64,000 nt of DNA, from assembly GCF_021117345.1 (NCBI RefSeq), contig NZ_CP088261.1, forward strand, positions 2,790,001 to 2,854,000. Reading direction: 5' to 3'. The notes under the pieces are model-generated. The model saw only the letters and a list, made by a program, of their open reading frames with translations. It was not told the origin of the DNA and did not search any database. The stretch is from Microbacterium sp. cx-55 (lineage in GTDB: Bacteria; Actinomycetota; Actinomycetes; Actinomycetales; Microbacteriaceae). Positions 43,200 to 51,458 of this stretch are shown piece by piece (the first letter of the stretch is position 1; each line of letters starts with the position of its first letter). The translations under genes and the position numbers were made by a program.

Positions 43200-43481
43200 G
43201 CTCACGTGTCGCAATCCGTCGCCGCGCCCCACGGAATGCGACACGTGAGCAAAACGGGCTCGCGCTCACATGACGCAATCGGTCGCCGCACCCAGCGGAA
43301 TGCGACACGTGAGCAAAGCAGCCTCGCGCTCACGTGGCGCAATCGGTCGCCGCAGCCAGCGAACTGCGACACGTGAGCGATGTCGACTCGCGCTCACGTG
43401 GCGCAATCGGCGCGCGCGCCCAGCGGATTGCGACACGTGAGCGAAAGTGGGCTCACGTGAGCAAAGTGGGCTCACGTGAGC
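43200..43481. repeat. Array of four 51-bp palindromes, 64-bp period
   Basis: Four units start at 43200, 43264, 43328 and 43392 with exact 64-bp period; each is a 51-bp inverted repeat separated by 13-bp spacers ending CTCGC. In unit 1 the arms GCTCACGTGTCGCA and TGCGACACGTGAGC pair over 14 bp, then four more after one A/A mismatch, around a 13-base loop. Two 12-bp palindromes GCTCACGTGAGC (43451-43462, 43470-43481) follow with 19-bp period, equal to the outer arms fused without loop. The array fills the gap between two convergent genes. Confidence 0.92.
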
Positions 43482-43508
43482 GAAATGGGCTCGCGCACGC
43501 CCGGGGGA

Positions 43509-44462
43509 TCAGGCCTCGGGCTCGCCGCTCAGCAGCCCGCGCAGCCAGTCGCGCGCTTCGACGAAGATGTCGTCGGAGTAGCGATCGGGATAGCGGATGA
43601 TGGCGCGATCGGCCCGCGGATACGAGCCGAGGAAGATGACCTTCGGGCTCGTGCGGCGAAGACCGAGCAGCGCGTCGGCCATCCGCTCGTCGAGCACGTG
43701 ACCGTCCGCGTCGATGACGAATCGGTAGCGCCCGAGGGCGTCGCCGATCGGGCGCGAGGCCAGCAGACTCAGGTTGATGCCGCGGGTCGCGAACTGTTCG
43801 AGCATGTCGAGCAGCGCGCCCGGGCGGTCATCGGACAGCTCCACGATGAGCGAGGTCTTGTCGGCGCCGGTCTGGGCCGGCGGGGCGACCGTGCGGCTCA
43901 CGAGCACGAAGCGGGTGACCGCATCCTTCTTGTCGCCGATGCCGTCGGCGAGCAGGTGGAGATCGTGGTGCTCGAGGATTCCGGGCGGGGAGATCGCCGC
44001 ATCCGCAGCGCTCGTGCCGTCGATCAGTCCGATCGCGCTCGCAACGTTGCTCGCGGCAGGAATGTGGGCGTGAGCCGGCAGTTCGCGGCTCAGCCACTGC
44101 AGGCACTGCGCGTACGCGACCGGGTGCGCGGCGATCAGCGACACATCGGCCAGCGTCGTTCCGGGGCGACCGACGAGCACGAAGTTCACCGGCACGAGAT
44201 ACTCGCCGACGATCCGCAGACCCGGCATGGTCGCGAGCGCGTCCTGCGCGGTCGAGACACCGCCGTCGACCGAGTTCTCGATCGCGATCATGGCGGCATC
44301 CGAACGCCCCTCGACGACATCGGCGAGCGCTTCGGCGACGTTCCGCACCGGGCGCCACACCTGTCCGCGCGCTTCGGGCACCTGCGCGAGGGCCGCTTCC
44401 GTGAACGTCCCGGCGGGGCCCAGATAGCTGTAGGTGCGGGGCGGGACGGATGCGGTAGTCAC
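43509..44462 (-). CDS. pheA: Prephenate dehydratase
   Basis: Monofunctional prephenate dehydratase of 317 residues, converting prephenate to phenylpyruvate in phenylalanine synthesis. The PDT domain starts YSYLGPAGTFTEAAL and contains AMIAIENSVDGGVSTAQDAL. The catalytic TRF motif is in DAVTRFVLVS. The C-terminal ACT domain (about 205-285) for phenylalanine feedback shows RPGALLDMLEQFATRGINLS and [20 protein letters not shown]. No chorismate mutase domain is fused. The GTG at 44462 has weak ribosome-site support. It is convergent with the LLM oxidoreductase gene across the palindrome array. Confidence 0.95.
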   Translation of the reverse strand: MTTASVPPRTYSYLGPAGTFTEAALAQVPEARGQVWRPVRNVAEALADVVEGRSDAAMIAIENSVDGGVSTAQDALATMPGLRIVGEYLVPVNFVLVGRPGTTLADVSLIAAHPVAYAQCLQWLSRELPAHAHIPAASNVASAIGLIDGTSAADAAISPPGILEHHDLHLLADGIGDKKDAVTRFVLVSRTVAPPAQTGADKTSLIVELSDDRPGALLDMLEQFATRGINLSLLASRPIGDALGRYRFVIDADGHVLDERMADALLGLRRTSPKVIFLGSYPRADRAIIRYPDRYSDDIFVEARDWLRGLLSGEPEA

Positions 44463-44731
44463 AGCGACCCAGCCTAGGCGGTCGCGCGCCGTCGCCGCCT
44501 TGGAAGGTTCGATGCATCCGCGCGGCTGCCGTCACGACACCCGCAGACCCCCGCCCCCGCCCGCGTCCGCAAACCCCCGCTGGCCGAAAACCACCAGTCT
44601 CGGTGGCCGGGCGGGCGACGCCGCGTGCGCCGGAGCCGAGAGGATGACGATCGAATGCCCCCGGCTGCGTGCCGGCCGCGCGCACAGACGACCCGAAGCC
44701 CGTCTGCGCGCCGGGCAGGGGAGGAAACGCC

Positions 44732-47029
44732 ATGACCCTCAACGCGCCCGCACGCACCCGGCACCGCCGCCGCGACGATCGCCGGCGGCCGCGTGCCGCA
44801 TCCGCGCCGCCCCGGCGCCCCGGGCGGCGTGCCCGCCGCATCGCGAGAGACGCCGCGCAGCCGTCGGTGTTCCACGCCGCCCCGAGCGCCGGCCGCATCG
44901 CGCGGGCTCGACTCGCGGTGTGCCTGTGCATCGTGCTGTGGATGCTGTACATCGTCACGGTCATCGTCACGCTCGCCCGGGGCGGCGCGCTCTCGGATGC
45001 CGCGCAGCTGCTCTCGACCAGCGCGTTCCTGCTGTCCGTGACGCTGCTCACGTTCTCGGCCTGCATGTATCTGCTCGCCCGGGCGGCCGCGCTCCCGCGG
45101 TTCGCGGCGCATCGCCGGGTGCGCCGGGTCGACCTGGACGCGCACTTCGCGCACCACTCCCCCACGCTGACCGCGCTGCTGCCGTCGCGGGCGGAGGATC
45201 CGGACCTCGTTCGGATGGCGCTGTGGTCGGTCGCGCTGCAGGAGTTCGGCGCGCTGCGGATCGTGCTGCTGCTCGATGACGATCCGCATCCGAGCGATGC
45301 CGACGAGCGCGCGGTCCTCGACCGCAGCCGCGCCCTGACCGCCGAACTGGTGCAGGACTTCGCGCCGCCCCGCGCCCGCGCCGAGTACGCCCTCGAGCGG
45401 CTTCGCGGCGAGGTCCTGGACGCCCGCACGACCGAGATCGTGATGCGCGAGCACGCGGCCGCCGCGGCCTGGCTACGTGGGCGAGCGGATGCGGAACCCC
45501 CGCGCACGCACGTCGAGACGTTCTTCGTCGACCGGGTCCTGCGCGGTCTCGCGGCCGACCTGGACGCGACGGCGACGGCTCTGCACGAGGCCGCCGAGGC
45601 GGGCGAGCCGCCGCTTCCCCGGGCGCGCGCGGAGCAGCTCCTGCTGCGTATCGTGCGGATCTTCTCGGTCGAGGCGACGGTCTTCGAACGGAAACGCTTC
45701 GCCTCGCTCTCGCACGAGCCCAACAAGGCCATGAACCTGAACAGCTACCTCCAGCTGCTCGGCGGTCGCTACCGTGTCGTCTCCGACGGGATCACCGAAA
45801 CGCTCGTCCCCGCCGGCGACGCCGCGCACGAGACGGGCGAGATCATCGACGTGCCCGAGAGCGACTACATCCTGACCCTCGACGCCGATTCGATGCTGCT
45901 TCCGGAGTACTGCCTCCGACTGGTGCTCGAACTCGAGCGGGCCGGCAACGAGCGGGTGGCGGTCATGCAGACCCCGTACTCCGCGTACCGCGGCGCCCCG
46001 TCGCGGATCGAACGCCTCGCGGGCGCGACGACCGACCTGCAGCACATCGTGCACCAGGGGCTCTCGGCGTTCGGGGCGACGTTCTGGGTGGGCGCGAACG
46101 CGATCCTCCGCCGCGAAGCGCTCACCGATCTGCGCCGCGAGAGCGTGGAGCGCGGGATGCGGGTCGTCCGGTTCATCTCCGACCGCACCGCGATAGAAGA
46201 CACCGACTCCAGCCTCGATCTCGCGATCCACGGCTGGTCGCTGCGCAACTACCCCGAGCGGCTCAGCTACAGCGCCACCCCTCCGGATTTCGGTGCCCTC
46301 GTGATCCAGCGCCGGCGTTGGGCGGATGGCGGACTGCTCGTGCTGCCGCGACTGCACGACCTGATCCAGCGTCGTCGCCGCGCGGGCACCCCGCTGTCGG
46401 TCCCCGAGCGCCTGCTGCGTGCCAACTACCTCGGTTCGATCGCCTGGGTCACGCTCGGGCTGATCGCGATCCTCACGCTGTATCCGCTGGACGGGCAGCT
46501 GGTCACGGTGCTGCTGCTGCTGATCGTGCTGCCCTACTTCGTCGAGATGGCCTCCGATCTGCATCACCTCGGGTACCGACGCCGTGACGTCGTCGGCGTC
46601 TACGGCCTCAATCTCCTGCTGCTGACCGTGAATCTCGCGGGCACGATCGGGTCGATCGGGCAGGCCCTGACCGGCCGCAAAGCCCGGTTCGTCCGCACCC
46701 CCAAGGTGCACACCCGCACGTCGGCGCCGGCCCTGATGCTCGTGGCGCCACTGCTCCTCACCGCCGGCGCCACCGTCATCGCGGTGCGCGGCGCACTCGA
46801 CGGAGCCTGGGGAACGACCGTGTTCGCGGGCATCACCGCGCTCTCGCTCGCTCTGGCGCTCGTGCGACTCGTCGGCATCCGGAACACGCTGTCCGACATC
46901 TGGTGGGGATGGCTGAACTGGATCTGGGTCGCCGCCGACGCGGCCCCGGCGCCGGCCCACGCGGGCGCGGCCCGATGGGCGAGCATCATCGACGACGGCC
47001 CCCTCGAGGCGATGGAGGTGGCCCGATGA
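44732..47029 (+). CDS. Membrane GT2 polysaccharide synthase
   Basis: Processive-type family 2 glycosyltransferase, 765 residues. Two N-terminal helices (about 60-110) precede a cytosolic GT-A domain that is unusually extended, about 170 residues longer than typical between the first strand (LTALLPSRAEDPDLVRMALW) and the metal motif. DYILTLDADSMLL supplies the DxD, AIEDTDSSLDLAIHGW the catalytic base (TED-like), and VIQRRRWADGG the QxxRW acceptor motif. C-terminal helices (about five) could form a translocation channel. These are the features of cellulose/chitin/hyaluronan synthases. GGGGAGGAAACGCC precedes the ATG. It overlaps the GH18 gene (ATGA), so the polymer may be built from GlcNAc-like units. 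Confidence 0.88.
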   Translation: MTLNAPARTRHRRRDDRRRPRAASAPPRRPGRRARRIARDAAQPSVFHAAPSAGRIARARLAVCLCIVLWMLYIVTVIVTLARGGALSDAAQLLSTSAFLLSVTLLTFSACMYLLARAAALPRFAAHRRVRRVDLDAHFAHHSPTLTALLPSRAEDPDLVRMALWSVALQEFGALRIVLLLDDDPHPSDADERAVLDRSRALTAELVQDFAPPRARAEYALERLRGEVLDARTTEIVMREHAAAAAWLRGRADAEPPRTHVETFFVDRVLRGLAADLDATATALHEAAEAGEPPLPRARAEQLLLRIVRIFSVEATVFERKRFASLSHEPNKAMNLNSYLQLLGGRYRVVSDGITETLVPAGDAAHETGEIIDVPESDYILTLDADSMLLPEYCLRLVLELERAGNERVAVMQTPYSAYRGAPSRIERLAGATTDLQHIVHQGLSAFGATFWVGANAILRREALTDLRRESVERGMRVVRFISDRTAIEDTDSSLDLAIHGWSLRNYPERLSYSATPPDFGALVIQRRRWADGGLLVLPRLHDLIQRRRRAGTPLSVPERLLRANYLGSIAWVTLGLIAILTLYPLDGQLVTVLLLLIVLPYFVEMASDLHHLGYRRRDVVGVYGLNLLLLTVNLAGTIGSIGQALTGRKARFVRTPKVHTRTSAPALMLVAPLLLTAGATVIAVRGALDGAWGTTVFAGITALSLALALVRLVGIRNTLSDIWWGWLNWIWVAADAAPAPAHAGAARWASIIDDGPLEAMEVAR

Positions 47030-48573
47030 GCCGCATCCGCCCCGCCACCGTCTCGCGGTTCGCCGGCAGGCGCCTCTCGCTGCCGCGTCTCGCGGCGAGC
47101 ATCGTGGGCATGATCGTGGCGTCCGCATCCGTATTCGCGGCCGTCGTGATGCCCCAGCTGGCCCCGCCGATCTCCGGCGCGGCCGCCGCGCAGCAGTGGT
47201 TCGCCGGCTACTACGACGTGACGCTGGAGTCGGCCGAACAGCTCGCTCGGAGCGCGCTCGAGCAGACGACGGGCGGCGCGGTCCTCGCTTTCGTGGTGGC
47301 CGCAGGAGACGACGACTGCACGCCGACCTGGGGCAAGGCCTACACGCTCGACGACGCGGCGAGACTCTTCGAGCTCGACCGGCGGGTGGAGCGGATGCAC
47401 CGCGAGGGCACACCGGTCGCGGTCTCGTTCGGCGGTGCGATCAACACCGAACTCGCCGCCGCCTGCGCGGATGCGGAATCGCTGGCGGGCGCGTACCGCA
47501 CGGTGCTCGACCGGTATCGCCTCGACGTCATCGACCTCGACATCGAGGGCGACCTGCTCGCCGATACGGCCGCGACCGCCCGTCGCGCCGCCGCCGTCGC
47601 CGCACTCCAGGCGGAGCGTCGCGCCGATGACCGCCCGCTCGACGTCTGGCTCACCCTGCCGATCGCGCCGTACGGGTTGACGCCCGAGGGCATCGAGCAG
47701 GTCGACGCGTTACTCTCGGCCGGGGTCGAGGTCGCCGGGGTGAACGGCATGACCATGAATTACGGAACCGACGGAACGGTCGCGTCGATGTCGGCGCTCA
47801 GCATCGACGCGCTGACCGCGCTCGCCCCTCAGCTGGCGGATGCGTGGGATCGCCACGCGGTCGACCTCCCGCCCGGCGGCGTCTGGTCGCTGATCGGCGC
47901 GACGCCCATGATCGGCCGCAACGACGTCGCCGGCGAGGTGTTCACGCTCGACGACGCGCGCGCACTGAACGCCTTCGCGAAGGAGCACGGGGTGGCGCGC
48001 ATGTCGATGTGGTCACTCAACCGCGATCAAACCTGTGGGTCGAACTACCCGCATCCGACCGTCGTGTCGACCGGATGCAGCGGCATCGAGCAGGGCGGCG
48101 AGCGCTTCGCCGCCCTGCTCGACGACGGCTACTCCGGGACGCCCGGCGGACGCGCCCTCGACGAGGGCGACGGCGACGTCATCGCCGACGACCCGAAAAC
48201 GAGCCCGTACCCGGTCTGGTCGTCGCAGATGTTCTACTCGTCTGCCGTCAAGGTCGTCTGGAACGGTTCGGTCTACATGTCGAAGTGGTGGAACGAGGAC
48301 GGCCCGACTCCTGATGACCCGACCCTCGACGTCGCCGGGTCCGCGTGGAGCTATCTCGGCCCCGTCCTCGACTCGGACACGCCCTTCACGTTGCCGCAGC
48401 TGCCGGCCGGCACCTATCCGGACTGGTCGGTGTCGACGCTGTACAACCAGGGCGACCGTGTGATGCTCGACGGCAGCGGCTACGAGGCCAGATGGTGGTC
48501 GCAGGGTCAGCGGCCCGACCGGTCCGTCCTCGACCGCGACTACTCGCCCTGGAAGCTCATCACTCCGCCGTGA
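47026..48573 (+). CDS. GH18 chitinase-like protein with two CBM5/12-type modules
   Basis: Secreted or membrane-anchored GH18 protein of 515 residues. An N-terminal hydrophobic segment (about 22-42, IVGMIVASASVFAAVVM) is a signal or anchor. The catalytic motif LDVIDLDIEG (167-176) gives the full DxxDxDxE with Glu174 as proton donor. FAGYYDVT, AVSFGGAINTELA and VNGMTMNYG are other barrel strands. Two C-terminal chitin/cellulose-binding-like repeats (YPVWSSQMFYSSAVKVVWNG and YPDWSVSTLYNQGDRVMLDG) each end in KWW or RWWSQGQ. The pairing with a polysaccharide synthase suggests trimming or release of the polymer it makes. The last 34 bp overlap the convergent kinase gene. Confidence 0.9.
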   Translation: MSRIRPATVSRFAGRRLSLPRLAASIVGMIVASASVFAAVVMPQLAPPISGAAAAQQWFAGYYDVTLESAEQLARSALEQTTGGAVLAFVVAAGDDDCTPTWGKAYTLDDAARLFELDRRVERMHREGTPVAVSFGGAINTELAAACADAESLAGAYRTVLDRYRLDVIDLDIEGDLLADTAATARRAAAVAALQAERRADDRPLDVWLTLPIAPYGLTPEGIEQVDALLSAGVEVAGVNGMTMNYGTDGTVASMSALSIDALTALAPQLADAWDRHAVDLPPGGVWSLIGATPMIGRNDVAGEVFTLDDARALNAFAKEHGVARMSMWSLNRDQTCGSNYPHPTVVSTGCSGIEQGGERFAALLDDGYSGTPGGRALDEGDGDVIADDPKTSPYPVWSSQMFYSSAVKVVWNGSVYMSKWWNEDGPTPDDPTLDVAGSAWSYLGPVLDSDTPFTLPQLPAGTYPDWSVSTLYNQGDRVMLDGSGYEARWWSQGQRPDRSVLDRDYSPWKLITPP

Positions 48574-50705
48574 GCGGATGCGGCCGGTGCGTCCGCGGGC
48601 CCGAACTCGGCGAATCGCTCATCGATGGCAACCGTCGCCCAGGTCTCGCGCGACCTCGGCAGCATCCGCCCCACGGCGCGAAATCTCGCCTCACCGACGC
48701 GCGCCGCCATCCAGACCGCGACCGCATCCACGATCGCGTCCGCCGCCCCGACATCGCTGTCGTCCAGAAGGACGACATCCACTCCGCGCGCGCGGGCCTG
48801 GGCGGCGGCCGCGGTCAGCGGCTCGCGCACCAGCAGTCCGGCCCGCAGACTGTCGCGCAGTTCGCCCTCCTGCGCGGCGAACCGGCGCCGGTCCGCGGCG
48901 GTCGGCGGCGGGCCGTCCGCAAGCCGCTGCAGCACCGGCACGACCGTGCGAGCGAGGTCCGCGACGCGGTCGGCGAGTTCGTCACGCGCGGCGCGCGACC
49001 AGCTCTCGGCCTCGATAGACGCGACGGCCTCGGCGTGCAGCGCGGCGATGTCGGCCTGCATCCGTCCGAGAACGCCGAGCAGCGCGGCCGCGAGGATCAC
49101 AATCGCGATCGGTCGCACCGTCATCTGCAGCACCTGGCCCGAAGGAGCCTGCGCGACGAACCCCGCGACGACGATCGCGGTGACGACGACCGCCGCGCCG
49201 AGGAGCGCGATCCGCGGACGGCGGCGGAGGGCCACCGCGACGAGGACGAAGGCGGCGGCGGTCGCGAACCAGGTCGCGCCGTAGGTGAAGGGCACGAACG
49301 CGAGGCCGACGGCCACGGCTCCGACGACCGTCGCGACCACCACCGCGACCCGGCCGCGGGACGGAACGAGAGTCGGCGAACGCCGGAGGGTTTCGGCGGC
49401 CCACACCACGGCCGCGAGAATGACCGCCTGCACGATCACGCTCGAGGGGGCTGCCGCGACCGCCGCGACCGCCGAGAAGACCTGGACGATCACGAACATG
49501 ACGGCGACCACGCCGAGTCCCGCACGGAGCGCGCGCTGGCCGTCGGCGCGGAGATCGCCGCCCACGGCCGGCCGCTGCACCGCCAGCCGCACGCGGGTGC
49601 CCCGGCCGGGGGTCGAGAAGATCTCGCCGCTGCCGCCGGGCACGCGCGCCATCCGCGCCACGATGCTCTGCCGGATGCCGAGACGGTCGTGCGGGATCGC
49701 CGACACGTCGAACCCGACGCCGTCGTCTCCGACCTCGACATGGATCTCGGAGTCGGAGACGACCAGCGCGACGGTGCGCGCCGCATCCGGACCGGCGTGC
49801 CGCACGCTGTTGCCCAACGCCTGCCGCACCGCCGCCACGATCGGCTCCTGCACCTCGGCCGGCATCTCGGATCCCGTGCGTCCCGCCTCGCGGAACGCGG
49901 CGCCGTGCTGCGCGGCTTCGGCCCAGAGAGCCGCCCGCAGCGTCGGCCGTTCGTCGGCATCCTCATCGACGAGCCGGGTCACGCCCGCGGCCGCACGTCG
50001 CGCCTGCTCGGCCACCCGATCGTGCGGAATGGGCAGGTCGGTCGCCGCGACGTTCAACGTCGCGAGGATCTCGTCGTGCACGAGCGCACTCGCCCGGGCA
50101 CGGGCAGCGAGCCGCCCCCGCTCCGCCGACGCGCGGGCCGCCGCGGCGGCGGTCTCGGTCGCGGCCCGATCGAGACCGCGCGCGACCGACAGGATGCGGT
50201 CGCCGACGACGCAGATCACCGCCCCGGTCAGCAGGGCGTGCAGGTCGTTGACGACACCGTCCATGTCGAATCCGCCGAACAGCGGGCGGTAGACGATGCC
50301 GGCGGCCGCTCCCGCCGCGACCGTCACCCATGCCAGCGTGCGCCCCTGCGCGACGAGCGCCATCACGACCGCCGCACTGGACGCGGTCAGGATCCACGGG
50401 ATCCGGCCGACGCCGTGCCCGGATGCGGCGACGGGAAAGGCGAGCAGCACCGACAGATACAGAAGCACGGCGACGAGCCCGCACACCCGCACGGCCCGGT
50501 CGGGCAGCCAGCGGACGACGACCGCGGGCAGAAGGGTGAGTACGGCCGCCGCACCCGCGAGCAGCGAGTACCAGAGCGGGAACGGGCGCTGCCCGCCGCC
50601 GGCGATGAAGGTGAGGTTGACCGCGACGATCGCCCCGATCAGGACGGCGGCGGCGATCACGAAGATTCGGCGCGCGGAACGCTCGCCGGGCCCGGCTTCA
50701 GCCAC
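48540..50705 (-). CDS. Fused two-part sensor histidine kinase
   Basis: NarL-type histidine kinase of 721 residues, about twice the usual size. The first half has about five or six membrane helices (15-172), a HisKA_3-like helix with ALVHDEILATLN (His210), and a HATPase with N box RQALGNSVRHAG and G box EVGDDGVGFDV near 327-332. From about 394 a second set of five or six helices follows. After it comes a cytosolic tail of about 180 residues (ELADRVADLARTVVPVLQRL) that looks like a degenerate second kinase core with no phosphoacceptor His or ATP motifs. It overlaps the LuxR regulator gene by eight bases. It also overlaps the GH18 3' end. Confidence 0.85.
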   Translation of the reverse strand: MAEAGPGERSARRIFVIAAAVLIGAIVAVNLTFIAGGGQRPFPLWYSLLAGAAAVLTLLPAVVVRWLPDRAVRVCGLVAVLLYLSVLLAFPVAASGHGVGRIPWILTASSAAVVMALVAQGRTLAWVTVAAGAAAGIVYRPLFGGFDMDGVVNDLHALLTGAVICVVGDRILSVARGLDRAATETAAAAARASAERGRLAARARASALVHDEILATLNVAATDLPIPHDRVAEQARRAAAGVTRLVDEDADERPTLRAALWAEAAQHGAAFREAGRTGSEMPAEVQEPIVAAVRQALGNSVRHAGPDAARTVALVVSDSEIHVEVGDDGVGFDVSAIPHDRLGIRQSIVARMARVPGGSGEIFSTPGRGTRVRLAVQRPAVGGDLRADGQRALRAGLGVVAVMFVIVQVFSAVAAVAAAPSSVIVQAVILAAVVWAAETLRRSPTLVPSRGRVAVVVATVVGAVAVGLAFVPFTYGATWFATAAAFVLVAVALRRRPRIALLGAAVVVTAIVVAGFVAQAPSGQVLQMTVRPIAIVILAAALLGVLGRMQADIAALHAEAVASIEAESWSRAARDELADRVADLARTVVPVLQRLADGPPPTAADRRRFAAQEGELRDSLRAGLLVREPLTAAAAQARARGVDVVLLDDSDVGAADAIVDAVAVWMAARVGEARFRAVGRMLPRSRETWATVAIDERFAEFGPADAPAASAHGGVMSFQGE

Positions 50706-51345
50706 GGCGCGGAGCGGGCACGAACCCGTCTTCGATGCCGCGCTGGTAGAGCTCGACCTTCGTCGTGGCGGGCCGGCCGAGCTGGTGGTAGATCGAACGG
50801 ATGCGGCGGAGGTGGTCGTTGACGGTGTTCTCGCTGATGAAGAGGCGCGCGGCGACCTCCCGGGCGCCCAGCCCGGAGGCGTACAGCCCGAGCACCTCGC
50901 GCTCGCGCACCGTCAGCGGGGCGCTTTCGAGGCGGGGATCGGTGTCGAGCGCCGACGCCCATTCGGCCGTCGGCACGTGCGTGCCCTCCGCGGCGGCGTG
51001 CAGCGCCGCGACGATGCTCTCGTGCGGGGCGGACTTGCGGAGGATGCCGAGCACGTCGGTGCGCGAGGCGGCACGGACCAGGTACGCGTCTTCGCCGGAG
51101 GTCAGCACGAGCACGCGCGCACCCCACGACCGGATGCGCGCGACGTTCGTCTCCGGATCGGTGCCGTCCCGGAGGCTGAGATCGAGCAGCACGACGTCCG
51201 CATCCCGCATCGGCTGCACCAGGTCGTGCACCGTGAGGGCGTGGCGGGCGAACACGAGCCCGTCCGCGCCGTCGACGAGGTGCCGCACGGCCAGGGCCAG
51301 CAGCTCGTGGTCATCCACGATCGCGATGCGCACCGCATCTGCCAT
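50698..51345 (-). CDS. NarL/FixJ-type LuxR response regulator
   Basis: Response regulator of 215 residues. Receiver motifs are AIVDDHELL, Asp55 in VVLLDLSLRD, VLVLTSGEDA and the Lys of ILRKSAPHES. The C-terminal LuxR HTH (about 147-210) shows LTVREREVLGLYASGLGARE and FISENTVNDHLRRIRSIYHQ. GGGGGAG precedes the ATG at 51345, preferred over an upstream in-frame ATG (51363). It is first in a two-gene operon with the fused kinase and divergent from pgm. Targets are unknown; a GTCACG-N5-CGTGAC dyad at 51411-51427 lies in the shared promoter. Confidence 0.92.
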   Translation of the reverse strand: MADAVRIAIVDDHELLALAVRHLVDGADGLVFARHALTVHDLVQPMRDADVVLLDLSLRDGTDPETNVARIRSWGARVLVLTSGEDAYLVRAASRTDVLGILRKSAPHESIVAALHAAAEGTHVPTAEWASALDTDPRLESAPLTVREREVLGLYASGLGAREVAARLFISENTVNDHLRRIRSIYHQLGRPATTKVELYQRGIEDGFVPAPRRG

Positions 51346-51458
51346 CGCTCCCCCTCGGGTCAACGTTCACCCTGAGTATGGCCCACCGGCCGGCGCGGTG
51401 AGCGAACGAAGTCACGCAAGACGTGACCGATGCCGCCCGCGCACGGCAGACTAAGCGT

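Noticed and set aside
43200..43481. Possible CRISPR array
   Set aside because: Units are long palindromes, the 13-bp spacers are too short and nearly alike (all ending CTCGC), and no cas gene is present.
48345..50822. An 825-codon open frame on the plus strand
   Set aside because: Antisense to the fused histidine kinase, low-complexity Arg/Asp/His composition, no start signal.
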